From JAFDVL01 sp043736395 (GTDB lineage: Bacteria > Acidobacteriota > Blastocatellia > RBC074): a DNA stretch of 42,204 bases. The DNA lies in contig JAYTCQ010000008.1 in assembly GCA_043736395.1 (NCBI GenBank), forward strand, positions 1 through 42,204. Reading direction: 5' to 3'. Below are positions 23,225-31,413 of this stretch, piece after piece. The translations under genes and the position numbers were made by a program. Each line of letters opens with the position of its first letter. Positions within the stretch are counted from its first letter, which is position 1. The notes beneath the pieces were generated by a model. The model did not search any database and had not been told where the DNA came from. It saw only the letters and a program-made list of their open reading frames with translations.

Positions 23225-23277
23225 AAAAGCAAGATTTAAGGCAAGTGCGATTACCGTTCGACACGAAATGCTTTGAG

Positions 23278-23341
23278 TGTACCGGAAGTAGAGTTTCCTC
23301 TGTAGCTTGATGAGGCAGCTGAAAACTTTACTTCCGGTACA
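23278..23341. terminator. Palindromic bidirectional terminator between convergent genes
   Basis: Arms tgtaccggaagtagagttt (23278-23296) and aaactttacttccggtaca (23323-23341) pair over 19 bases with one mismatch. The right end lies two bases before the stop codon of the minus-strand TPR gene. There is no long T-tract. It resembles the other border palindromes in this window in size and layout but has a distinct sequence. Confidence 0.65.
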
Positions 23342-23343
23342 TA

Positions 23344-25077
23344 TTATTTCCCCTGCATTTTCATTACCAATCTTTCCGCATTCCCGGGATTAATTTTCTT
23401 CAGTCGTTCAACTAAAGCCATCGCTTCTGCAATTCGATTTTTGTTGTGATAAATGATTGCCAGTTCGTGCAACGCCTGGACGTTTTCTGGTTTTAGCTTG
23501 AGTAATTTTTCTAGAATTTCCAGCGCTTTTTCCCAATCTTCAATGGCTTCGTAGCATGTTGCCAATGCCCACATCGAAGCATCGGCTTTGGGCTTGAATT
23601 CCAATACTTTTCGGAAGTGCTGAATGGCTTCGGGGTAGCGTTTCAATTCCTGATACAACATCGCTTGATAAAAATTCTTTTCCATCGAATCGGGTTTTGA
23701 ATCGTAATATTTTTGGATAACTTTCAATGCTTCTTCGTGATCTTTGCGATGTCCTAACGCGAAACTGTAATACAGTATCACATCAAAATTGTTGGGTTCA
23801 ATCTTGTATGCCGCGTAGTAATGCGGGAAGGCTTCGTCCTGATTTCCTGAAAAATTGTAGGCGGTGGCTAAGCGATATTGCGCCTGTGCGTTGCCGGGAT
23901 TTTTGGCAACTTCTGTTTTTAATTCCGTCAGATTTGGAGCGTTTGCGGCAGCCTGCGTGACAGATTTTAGCGTCGACTGTACGTCCTTGTTATTTGGCTC
24001 AAGTTCTAAGGCTCGTTTCAAAATAGCGATGCTTTCCTGAAATTGACCTTCGCCAAAAAGGTAGTAGCCGATCGCCTGATGATTCTTGAAATCGTTCGGC
24101 GCAAGTGCGAGTACTTTTCGGAATAAATTATAGCCATCCTGTTTTCGTTTTTGCGCGATGTAGACCTCCGCCAACGTGAGATACGAGCGGGTAGCGGCAG
24201 GGGCAATTTCGATGGCTTTTTCTAAATGCGGCGCAGCGAGATCAAACTTATTGGCTTTGAAATTCACGTCGCCAAGCTCTTCGTGAGCTTCTAAATGATC
24301 AGGAACGTGGAGCAATAAATTTTCGTAGGTTGCAATTAATTCCGGTACGGATTTTAGCGTCCGATAAATTCGAGCAAGTGTGAGCAACGCCTCCGCGCTT
24401 AGTTCGCGTTGCTGTTTTAATTCTTCGAGGATGGTTGCGGCGGCGGACAATTTTCTTTGATCTACCAAGACGGCGGCGAGCAGCATTTTTGCTTCGATGA
24501 AGTTTGGTTCCAACTCAACCGCTTTTCGCAAATGTTCCTCAGCCAGTGAAAAATTGCGTGCCGCAAAAAATGCGACGCGGGCTTTGAAATATAATTGTTT
24601 GGAACTTGGTTGTGCAATTCTGGCAAAGAATTTAGTACTGCGCTCGGGCTGATTTAATTGTTGGTAAAGACGCGTGAGATTTTCTTTCAGATTAGGAATC
24701 TCAGGATTTAATTCGTATGTTTGTTCGAACTTGTCCAAGGCCAGAAGGAAATCTTGTTTGACTGCATAAACAATCGCCAGAGAATGAAGAACGTTGGGAT
24801 TCCACGGATCAAGGTCGTACGCTTTCTTGAAATTTGTCAGCGCATCGTCAATTTTTTTGAGCTGAAAAAACACAATTCCTAAATCTGAGTATGCGTTCGC
24901 TGCCTGCGGATTCAAATCAATAGCGCGGTACAATCTGACCAAAGCTTCATCATAATTTTTCGCGTTCATCAATTCTTCAGCTGCGTGAATTTCTTTGGCG
25001 TACTCGGCGGAAACTTGCGCGGAAATTGGGATGTAGAATAAACAAATGATGACGAGTGAGGAAACTAAACGAAACAT
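23344..25077 (-). CDS. Secreted tetratricopeptide-repeat protein
   Basis: A 577-residue protein made almost entirely of TPR units after a signal peptide (LVIICLFYIPISAQV). Clear 34-residue repeats run from about residue 27 to 570, for example NAKNYDEALVRLYRAIDLNPQAANAYSDLG, KKIDDALTNFKKAYDLDPWNPNVLHSLA and EDWEKALEILEKLLKLKPENVQALHELA (each quoted in part). I count roughly 14-15 repeats by eye. Such proteins are scaffolds for protein-protein contact, here in the periplasm. It is a single gene divergent from the cytochrome-porin gene; the start has a ctcctg-complement Shine-Dalgarno (aggag) just upstream. Partner unknown. Confidence 0.88.
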   Translation of the reverse strand: MFRLVSSLVIICLFYIPISAQVSAEYAKEIHAAEELMNAKNYDEALVRLYRAIDLNPQAANAYSDLGIVFFQLKKIDDALTNFKKAYDLDPWNPNVLHSLAIVYAVKQDFLLALDKFEQTYELNPEIPNLKENLTRLYQQLNQPERSTKFFARIAQPSSKQLYFKARVAFFAARNFSLAEEHLRKAVELEPNFIEAKMLLAAVLVDQRKLSAAATILEELKQQRELSAEALLTLARIYRTLKSVPELIATYENLLLHVPDHLEAHEELGDVNFKANKFDLAAPHLEKAIEIAPAATRSYLTLAEVYIAQKRKQDGYNLFRKVLALAPNDFKNHQAIGYYLFGEGQFQESIAILKRALELEPNNKDVQSTLKSVTQAAANAPNLTELKTEVAKNPGNAQAQYRLATAYNFSGNQDEAFPHYYAAYKIEPNNFDVILYYSFALGHRKDHEEALKVIQKYYDSKPDSMEKNFYQAMLYQELKRYPEAIQHFRKVLEFKPKADASMWALATCYEAIEDWEKALEILEKLLKLKPENVQALHELAIIYHNKNRIAEAMALVERLKKINPGNAERLVMKMQGK

Positions 25078-25379
25078 ATATTCTCCTGATGGAAATGAAA
25101 TTCGAGGGCGCTGACAGTATAACTGTTGTAGCGAATTCGGGTGAAGCTTTTCTGCCTCAAATTTTTTCTTGCCAGTTCGATCTGCTATAATTCTTTCGCG
25201 GAATAAAATTCCACTTTCAGTTGCTATTCATGTCAACTTCCCTTGGTTGATTTATATACGTCGGGTCAGGTCTTTCCCGATTATTTCCAAATAAGCTGAT
25301 AAAACTTTCCACTTTGCTGCGTTCCTCTGGCGCAAGTGGGAACATAAATTATTTAAGCAAATCCTACCGAAAGGGGCAC
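25078..25379. promoter_or_regulatory. Divergent intergenic region between the TPR and cytochrome-porin genes
   Basis: About 300 bases. TATAAT at 25186-25191 is a good plus-strand -10, but the base run 17 upstream (tttttc) is a poor -35. A small ggaat-aaa-attcc hairpin follows it. Near 25309-25342 ccacttt and aagtgg can pair weakly. No gene or riboswitch is recognised. Confidence 0.3.
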
Positions 25380-26633
25380 ATGAAAATAATAACTAACATT
25401 TCATATTTACGCGGGGTGACAATCGCAGTTGTCCTGCAATTTATAATTATTCATACGGCACAGGCGATGCCAATGTTTGCGCGTAAGTATCAGGTTTCGT
25501 GCGCCACTTGTCACACTTCGCCGCCGAGATTGAATGAAACTGGATTCAGGTTTCGTGCGGCTGGTTTTCGCTGGCCGACTGAGATTGGGAAAAACGAGGA
25601 AATACCCTTCAAGTTCACTGATTATTCTTCTGTGCGTTTGCAGGCTCGCTATGATGGCAGTCGCAGTGAAGCGGGAACTACTGTCACTACATCTAATCGT
25701 GGTCGTCTGCAAGCTATCGAGCTTTATCCGATGACAGGCGCGTGGGGCAAATATTTTTCGACGAATTTTAAGGCGACGTACGTCCCTGGCGATGATGCGC
25801 TGATCGAAAATGCATACGTCAAATTTGTCAAAGGCAATGCGAAAAAAGCCATCTCGGTTCGCGCAGGAATTTTTCATTTGTATGATGGTGTTGGAGCGTC
25901 TGATTCTCCGGCGACGATTTCACGTCCGCTGATTCAAAGCGCGGTTTCTAATTTCGATCAATCCACATTTTTTAGAACGTGGGGATTAGATCAATTAGGG
26001 GTCGAGATAGGATACGATTATCGTAAGACTTCGTTGCGGGTTTCAATTTTGAATGGAGTGTCATTGCATCGTCGAAAGGGCGTCCTGCGGGCGTATGGAG
26101 ATCAAGGCGAACCGTTGACGCGGAGTGCCGCTCTGCCTACGAATTCAAGGCCTGACTATCAGGTCTACGTCAATCAGTTATTACCAAAAGCGAAAGGCAG
26201 CGTCGCGTTTCATTATTACCACGGCAACATCGTACTCCCCGCCGCTGCGCCGCTCGGCTCATTTGAGAATAGTTTTCATCGGGTAGCCGGGTATGGAAAT
26301 TACTTCGTCGGCAAGCGATTGCAATTGTATTCAGGATTTCAGTACGGACGTGACCGCCGCGTGGCAAGTGCGCCTTTTGCGAGTCGTGGGTTATTTGTGG
26401 AAGCGGCAACTCCGATCACCGCGTTGTCATCGCTCGGCGTGCGTTATGATTGGTTTGATCCGGCAGCAGGGAAGGCGCGCAATGAGGTGCAGGGGGTGAC
26501 GGCGTATGGCAATCTTTGGTTCAAGAGTCAGTTCCGAGTAGTGGCTGAATATCAGCGCCGTCAGACACTCAGAGGTACGCTGGCAAATCAGCAGGACAAT
26601 GCGTTTCAGATGCGGCTGATTTTTATCAAATAG
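25380..26633 (+). CDS. Monohaem cytochrome-porin fusion, Cyc2-like architecture
   Basis: A 417-residue outer-membrane protein. I start at ATG 25380, which gives a clean signal peptide (GVTIAVVLQFIIIHTAQA). Directly after it comes PMFARKYQVSCATCHTSPPRLNETGFRFRAAGFRWP (quoted as SCATCHTSPPRLNETGFRF), with a c-haem motif at C41-x2-C44-H45. The remaining ~350 residues alternate polar and hydrophobic/aromatic residues with glycine- and arginine-rich turns, typical of a beta-barrel of about 14-16 strands, ending in FQMRLIFIK. This one-haem-plus-barrel layout is that of Cyc2 and related outer-membrane electron conduits, although many such proteins have no proven substrate. A direct Fe(II) oxidase role is only a hypothesis. 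No cytochrome maturation gene is near. Confidence 0.75.
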   Translation: MKIITNISYLRGVTIAVVLQFIIIHTAQAMPMFARKYQVSCATCHTSPPRLNETGFRFRAAGFRWPTEIGKNEEIPFKFTDYSSVRLQARYDGSRSEAGTTVTTSNRGRLQAIELYPMTGAWGKYFSTNFKATYVPGDDALIENAYVKFVKGNAKKAISVRAGIFHLYDGVGASDSPATISRPLIQSAVSNFDQSTFFRTWGLDQLGVEIGYDYRKTSLRVSILNGVSLHRRKGVLRAYGDQGEPLTRSAALPTNSRPDYQVYVNQLLPKAKGSVAFHYYHGNIVLPAAAPLGSFENSFHRVAGYGNYFVGKRLQLYSGFQYGRDRRVASAPFASRGLFVEAATPITALSSLGVRYDWFDPAAGKARNEVQGVTAYGNLWFKSQFRVVAEYQRRQTLRGTLANQQDNAFQMRLIFIK

Positions 26634-26676
26634 ATTGGACTGTCTTACTTTTGGTGGACAGAGCATCAGCAACCAC

Positions 26677-27342
26677 TTAATCGCGGAAAATTTGTGAAGG
26701 CGTAATGTTCAGAAAATCCAATCCGGGCGAAGGTAGTTTTTTTCGACCTTTGTATTGAGTTTGTTGCGTATATTTACCATCTTTGGGAGCTAGATAAACC
26801 CAGACGCTTTCATCGCGGCGATCAATCACCCAATACGTTGGGACTTCCAGCGAAGCGTAAACACCAGGCTTACGGATGAGGTCGCGATCAATTTCGCGTT
26901 TACTTGAAGTCGAAATTACTTCAACAATCAGGAGCGCAGGTGGACGGCGGTCTGTGCGTAAATAATCAGCAAAACATACAGAAGCATCAGGGCAAACGTG
27001 ATCTGGCCCTTTAATTTCTTTTTGAACCCAGGTTTCTTTTAATTCAGTTGGCACAGCGTACCACGTACTTGAGCCGGAAATTTGACAGCCCAGCGCCATG
27101 ATTTCCCGATAAAAAGGGATCAATAAATTTTCGATCCGAAGTGTTCGTTCAATGTGAAAATTATCCGGGGGCGGGGTCATTATAATTTCTCCGTTGATTA
27201 ACTCCATACGGTCATCAGGCAAGGTTTGAGCGACTTTCTGGAATTCTTCGAGCGTTAAGCGGCGAACGAGATTTTTCTTTTGACTGGTTTTGATTTCAGG
27301 CAATTTTACTGAGCTTGGGAAATTTTTGATTGCTGTGATCAT
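26677..27342 (-). CDS. Uma2 family nuclease-like protein (DUF820), third of three
   Basis: A 221-residue Uma2/DUF820 protein. Markers are RRLTLEEFQKVAQTLPDDRMELINGEIIMTPPP (parts at about 28-60), the GPDHVCPDASVCFADYL segment (PD core, about 130-146), PPALLIVEVISTSS (E-x-I, about 153-166) and KPGVYASLEVPTYWVIDRRDESVWVYLAP. It ends 9 bases before the VapC gene on the same strand, so the three genes 28009 to 26677 could be one transcript. Whether the Uma2 protein works with the toxin pair is unknown. The start ATG at 27342 is preceded by aggag. Cytoplasmic. Confidence 0.87.
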   Translation of the reverse strand: MITAIKNFPSSVKLPEIKTSQKKNLVRRLTLEEFQKVAQTLPDDRMELINGEIIMTPPPDNFHIERTLRIENLLIPFYREIMALGCQISGSSTWYAVPTELKETWVQKEIKGPDHVCPDASVCFADYLRTDRRPPALLIVEVISTSSKREIDRDLIRKPGVYASLEVPTYWVIDRRDESVWVYLAPKDGKYTQQTQYKGRKKLPSPGLDFLNITPSQIFRD

Positions 27343-27351
27343 AGAAACTCT

Positions 27352-27735
27352 TTAGGAGATGGCGAGGTGTAAAAACGGATCAAGTAGTTTGATCTCACTA
27401 ATCCAGGCAAAATCTTTAACATTTCTTGTGACGAGCGTGATGTCGTGAACAATTGATGTAGCCGCAATTAATGAATCGCCTAATGATATTTTTTTGATTT
27501 GTCTCAATGCGACCGCTTGATCCAAAATTGTTGATGTGATCTGTAGGATTGGGACAAGTGAAAAGAACTCCTCTAAATCAACTCGGTCTTGCAGAAGCAA
27601 ATTGTGATAACCCAAAACCTCTACGTAACTAATAGCTGAAACGCACGGGAGTTGCTCGGCGATATACTCACGCAACTGCGTATGGTTAGGCTGAATTGAA
27701 TAAATAATGATGTTGCTATCAAGCAGCATAAACAC
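27352..27735 (-). CDS. PIN-domain ribonuclease, VapC-type toxin
   Basis: A 127-residue PIN protein. The acidic metal site is visible: D6 in MLLDSNIIIY, E39 in SYVEVLGY, D87 in ISLGDSLIAA, and the TRNVKDF segment that closes the site. VapC-type toxins cleave tRNA or rRNA when freed from their antitoxin. The start may be GTG 27735 or ATG 27729, two codons later. The gene begins 7 bases after the stop of the small upstream gene, the normal antitoxin-first order. The full set of acidic residues suggests an active enzyme. Confidence 0.88.
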   Translation of the reverse strand: MFMLLDSNIIIYSIQPNHTQLREYIAEQLPCVSAISYVEVLGYHNLLLQDRVDLEEFFSLVPILQITSTILDQAVALRQIKKISLGDSLIAATSIVHDITLVTRNVKDFAWISEIKLLDPFLHLAIS

Positions 27736-27742
27736 CCTTGGT

Positions 27743-28009
27743 TTATTCGCGTCCGGGCAGATTTCTGTCAGCGCGAATTTCTTGTTGCCAGGCTACCGGA
27801 TCGGAAATGATAGATAGGCTGTTACGAGCTGCCATCCGAGACATTACTTGCAACAATTTTTCTTTTTTTGCAGGTCCATCATTAGCATCGATTTCGTCAA
27901 TAATTGTGACCAATACTGTTAAGGGGCGACCAGAGTTTTGCGGCTCAGGTTCTTCATTAGTCCACTGAAGATGATTATTTTTGAGTATTGCTGAGTACGT
28001 TTGTAGCAT
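27743..28009 (-). CDS. Probable antitoxin partner of the VapC-type toxin
   Basis: An 88-residue protein starting at ATG 28009 (behind agaggtg). It opens MLQTYSAILKNNHLQWTNEEP and continues RPLTVLVTIIDEI, a pattern I associate with small partner proteins encoded directly before PIN toxins in cyanobacteria and Acidobacteriota. The C-terminal half is helical and charged (AKKEKLLQVMSRMAARNSLSII). There is no classical AbrB, RHH or Phd motif I can point to. An upstream start at 28060 is possible but has no Shine-Dalgarno. The role is inferred from gene order. Confidence 0.7.
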   Translation of the reverse strand: MLQTYSAILKNNHLQWTNEEPEPQNSGRPLTVLVTIIDEIDANDGPAKKEKLLQVMSRMAARNSLSIISDPVAWQQEIRADRNLPGRE

Positions 28010-28097
28010 AACACCTCTCTGAATATTCAATGTAAAGCAATGTATTACGTAGTCATACAATACTATTCTTAGTTGGTGCCGTGCAAGAACTCTTTAC

Positions 28098-30029
28098 TCA
28101 GAGATTCTCAATCGTGACAGGCTCAACTTCAGCTGCCAATTCAAATCCAAACACCCTGGAATAAAAATACAATTCTCCATCCAGCGCGCGTTTAATATTC
28201 GCCGCTTGTCGGAAGCCATGACCTTCTTCGGCGAAAGTCACATAGGCCACGGGCAAGCCTTTTTTGCGCAGCGCATCCACCATCAATTCAGCCTGATTTG
28301 GCGGGACGATTTTGTCTTCCAGTCCTTGAAAGAAAATGACAGGAACGTTCAATTTGTCCGTGTGATGAATTGGGGAACGCTCGTCGTAAAGTTCTTTCGG
28401 AACCAATCCAAATGTATAGCGCGATTCGAATTTATGCGTATCATCGTCGAGAGCTTGCAAGTCGCTGACGCCGTAGTGGCTGGCTCCGGCGGAGAAAATA
28501 TTTTTGAAGGTTAACGCCGCGAGCGTCGTGTATCCGCCTGCGCTGCCGCCTGTGATGCATAAACGTTTGGGATCGGCGAGGCCTTGTTCGACCAAATATT
28601 TCGCACCGTTGACGCAATCTTCGACATCCACTACACCCCAATTATTTCGCAGGCGTTCACGGTATTCGCGCCCGTAGCCGGTGCTGCCGCCGTAATTCAC
28701 ATCCAACACGGCAAAGCCGCGACTCGTCCAGTATTGATGGCCGAGACTGAAAATCGGATAGGTTTGTGAAGTGGGGCCGCCGTGAATTTCTACGATGAGC
28801 GGCGGCAATTCTCCGTCGGGAGCGACGAAATCTTTATTCGTCGGAGGATAATAAAAAGCGTGGGATGTGGTGGTCGGTTGTTGGTGGTTGGTGTTTGGTA
28901 AAGTTGTTGGAAATTCTATGGCTTGGGGGATGGAAATGTAGCCGGGATCAATTTCAAGATCAGTTGATTTTCTGAGTGTTGTAAACTGCCGTGTCTCCAG
29001 ATCGAATTCAATGACAGCAGCGGATTCTGTGGCGGAGGCGGCGATGAAATATGCTTTGGTCGCAGTTGCGCGAACGCTTGAAATATACGTGAACGAAGAC
29101 ACGATCTTTTCCAACTTCTTCGTTTCTGTATTCAAAATCCCGAGCCGGAAAAATCCTTTTTCAATGTAGGCGCAAATGATGTGCGACTCATCAATGAAGG
29201 CATATTGCGATTGACGGAAGACCCAATGCGGGACGCCGAATTCGGCTTCCATTGGGCAGAGTGCTTCGATCTTTCCGTCAACGAAGCGGTACAAATTCCA
29301 CCATCCTGTGCGATCTGAAACGAAATGTAGAACTCCATTTGGAGACCATTCGGGTTGGCAGATAGATTCGGATTCGTCGCCTGCGATGTGGTGAATATTT
29401 GTGAGTAGATTATCTTCGTTAAATTCTCCGACGAATAACTCTGTTGCTTCCCAAGGCATGTTTGGATGGTTCCACTGCAACCAGCAAAGTTCGTTTCCTT
29501 TCGGGTTTAGACGTGGTGAAGAATAGAAATCATTTTGTTGAGCCAGAGTTGAAATTTCCCCGTTTTTATTCGTTGGAATTCTTACTAGAGCATTAAGTGC
29601 TTCCTTCTCAGAAATGCTGTGATTTTCACACACACTTATGACATCGCCTTGTTCATTTTGGATAAAATCAGAAAAGCGGAATTCATTGTTGTTTGTGACC
29701 GAAACCGGAGTCTCATTTTTGAGGGAGTAGTAAATTTGTTGATCTGAAAAATTTACAAAATTAACAAGTTTATTGTGTGCACAATAACTTCCTCCGCCGT
29801 ATTCGTGTACGCGCGTTCGCGCATTAAATCCTTCCGGAATTGCATCTTCAATTTTCCCGTCTGGAGTCCTTCGCACAATCACATTGCGCCCTTTTTCTGC
29901 GGCTCTGCCTTCAATCCAATACACGTCTTCGCCATCGAGTTGAATCTCGCTGAGGCGGATTGCTCCGGCTACGATGAGGTCAGAAGTGATGGGCGATTTC
30001 CACGAACCAAAAGATTTTGTTTGTTGCAT
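28098..30029 (-). CDS. S9 family prolyl oligopeptidase / dipeptidyl aminopeptidase
   Basis: A 643-residue serine peptidase of the acylaminoacyl-peptidase/dipeptidyl peptidase group. ATG 30029 (MQQTKSFGSWKSPITSDLI) is chosen; the upstream extension falls in a palindromic repeat region. A seven-bladed beta-propeller occupies about residues 20-380 (SDRTGWWNLYRF and similar blades). The alpha/beta-hydrolase domain has the nucleophile S496 in GGSAGG, D572 in GLEDKIVPP and H604 in EEGHGFR. No signal peptide is evident, so it is probably cytoplasmic and acts on small peptides. It follows the ThrE-type gene on the same strand, separated by a REP-like palindrome. Confidence 0.93.
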   Translation of the reverse strand: MQQTKSFGSWKSPITSDLIVAGAIRLSEIQLDGEDVYWIEGRAAEKGRNVIVRRTPDGKIEDAIPEGFNARTRVHEYGGGSYCAHNKLVNFVNFSDQQIYYSLKNETPVSVTNNNEFRFSDFIQNEQGDVISVCENHSISEKEALNALVRIPTNKNGEISTLAQQNDFYSSPRLNPKGNELCWLQWNHPNMPWEATELFVGEFNEDNLLTNIHHIAGDESESICQPEWSPNGVLHFVSDRTGWWNLYRFVDGKIEALCPMEAEFGVPHWVFRQSQYAFIDESHIICAYIEKGFFRLGILNTETKKLEKIVSSFTYISSVRATATKAYFIAASATESAAVIEFDLETRQFTTLRKSTDLEIDPGYISIPQAIEFPTTLPNTNHQQPTTTSHAFYYPPTNKDFVAPDGELPPLIVEIHGGPTSQTYPIFSLGHQYWTSRGFAVLDVNYGGSTGYGREYRERLRNNWGVVDVEDCVNGAKYLVEQGLADPKRLCITGGSAGGYTTLAALTFKNIFSAGASHYGVSDLQALDDDTHKFESRYTFGLVPKELYDERSPIHHTDKLNVPVIFFQGLEDKIVPPNQAELMVDALRKKGLPVAYVTFAEEGHGFRQAANIKRALDGELYFYSRVFGFELAAEVEPVTIENL

Positions 30030-30071
30030 AAAATTAAAAAATGAGTGAACCGTTCGAAGCAGGCGTAAAGA

Positions 30072-30141
30072 GTACAAACTTTAGTTTGCTGTTCCGCCGC
30101 GCTTCGCTGGCGGAACACACGCTGAAGCGTGAACTCTGTAC
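30072..30141. repeat. REP-like palindrome, family 1, copy C
   Basis: Outer arms gtaca (30072-30076) and tgtac (30137-30141); inner stem gttccgcc (30091-30098) with ggcggaac (30109-30116) around the loop gcgcttcgct; then the mini-hairpin acgct-ga-agcgt. The flanks aaactttagtttg and cacgctgaagcgtgaactctg are the same as in copy A (2277-2345), while the inner stem differs on both sides in a compensatory way. It lies between the ThrE-type gene stop and the S9 peptidase start. Confidence 0.85.
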
Positions 30142-30156
30142 AAGAACCTTAAGACA

Positions 30157-31413
30157 TTATCTCTTGCGCACGGGAATAATTAAATTAGAAATCAGAACTC
30201 CCGCGACTAATGCCATCGCGACTAACAGCATTTTGAAAGCCGTTTCGACGCCGGGGACGACTTGTTTATCCAAGAGGGAAGCAAGGCTGCGAAAGCCTAC
30301 GCTGCCAGGGACGAGTAATAAAATACCCGGCGCTAACGTTACAGTCGACGGTCGCTGCAATGAATGTGAATAAATTCTGCTCGCGATGCCGACCATTAAG
30401 GCGCCGACGAATGGCCCTAGCTCAGGCCCGAAATTGTAAGAACCGACGCGGCTGGAGATAATGGCTACGCCGCTCACTAAAAGTATCCAGATGAAATCCT
30501 TCACGTGTGCTGAGAGCAGTATAGACAATGATAACGGGGCGATGAGCAATGCCAGGATTTCTGTCCAGGCAGGCAATTGGATCGGATCGCCAATTTGTGA
30601 AGCGCCAAAAATCATCGCGGAAATTTGTTGTCCCAAAGCGACTCCAAAGCCCATCCCGAAAAATACAATCAAGGCACCAATAAAACGCGAAGTCCCGGAA
30701 ACAAGATTTTGCGTTGTTAATTCTGTCATCGCAATCGTGAGCGAATAGCCCGGCAATAATACGATCAGTCCGGCCAGTGTCACATTTAAGACCGAGAACG
30801 GCCCGAATTTAACGGACAACGCGCCAGCCAGAATCGCCGCTGAAAACGCTGCCAGAGGATCAATGATTTTGCCTAGTCCGATATTTTTTTTGGCCCAGAT
30901 TGAAAGCGCTCCAATCATAAATCCTATGAACGCGGCGGCGAAGATTTCTTTTATGCCACCCCCTAAAAACCGTGAAGCTGCCGCCGAAGTGATGGTATAC
31001 GCCACGATTGTGACAGGCATTGAATAATCTGAAGCGCGATCAATTTTTTCAAGCTGCGCGGAACCTTCCGTGAGCGTAATTTTATGGTGAATGACATTGG
31101 TCAGAACTTGATCGGTGTCGACTAATTTAGCCAGGTTAATTCCACCGGGTTCGATGCGAATCAAATACGTACGTTGGTGTTCAAGTTCGCCGAAGCCGCA
31201 ATAAATGGAGGTTGTCGCGGCAAAAAATTGCGCCTTTAAATTGAAGCTGGACGCCACCTGTTCAAGTAATTCTTCCAGCCGGTGCGAAGCGTAGCCATAT
31301 TTATGCAAGGCTTTCCCAAGTTGTAAAATGAAACGAATAGCTTCGTTGTCGGGTGAGTTGTTATGACTTATATCGGAGTTGCTCATTGGAAATTTACTAG
31401 AATATTTATGCAT
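30157..31413 (-). CDS. Threonine/serine exporter family protein (ThrE-like)
   Basis: A 418-residue integral membrane protein of the ThrE family, which exports threonine and serine. It has the soluble N-terminal helical part (FILQLGKALHKYGYASHRLEELLEQVASSF, about 28-57, and FFAATTSIYCGFG) and about ten membrane segments arranged as the DUF1212 half (IKEIFAAAFIGFMIGALSIW ...) plus a DUF3815-like C-terminal half (EILALLIAPLSLSILLSA ..., LAPGILLLVPGSVGFRSLASLL). The DUF1212 and DUF3815 parts are sometimes encoded by two genes and are fused here. Start at 31413 overlaps the left arm of a long palindrome; ATG 31386 (MSNSD) is an equally plausible start, and neither has a clear Shine-Dalgarno. Confidence 0.88.
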   Translation of the reverse strand: MHKYSSKFPMSNSDISHNNSPDNEAIRFILQLGKALHKYGYASHRLEELLEQVASSFNLKAQFFAATTSIYCGFGELEHQRTYLIRIEPGGINLAKLVDTDQVLTNVIHHKITLTEGSAQLEKIDRASDYSMPVTIVAYTITSAAASRFLGGGIKEIFAAAFIGFMIGALSIWAKKNIGLGKIIDPLAAFSAAILAGALSVKFGPFSVLNVTLAGLIVLLPGYSLTIAMTELTTQNLVSGTSRFIGALIVFFGMGFGVALGQQISAMIFGASQIGDPIQLPAWTEILALLIAPLSLSILLSAHVKDFIWILLVSGVAIISSRVGSYNFGPELGPFVGALMVGIASRIYSHSLQRPSTVTLAPGILLLVPGSVGFRSLASLLDKQVVPGVETAFKMLLVAMALVAGVLISNLIIPVRKR

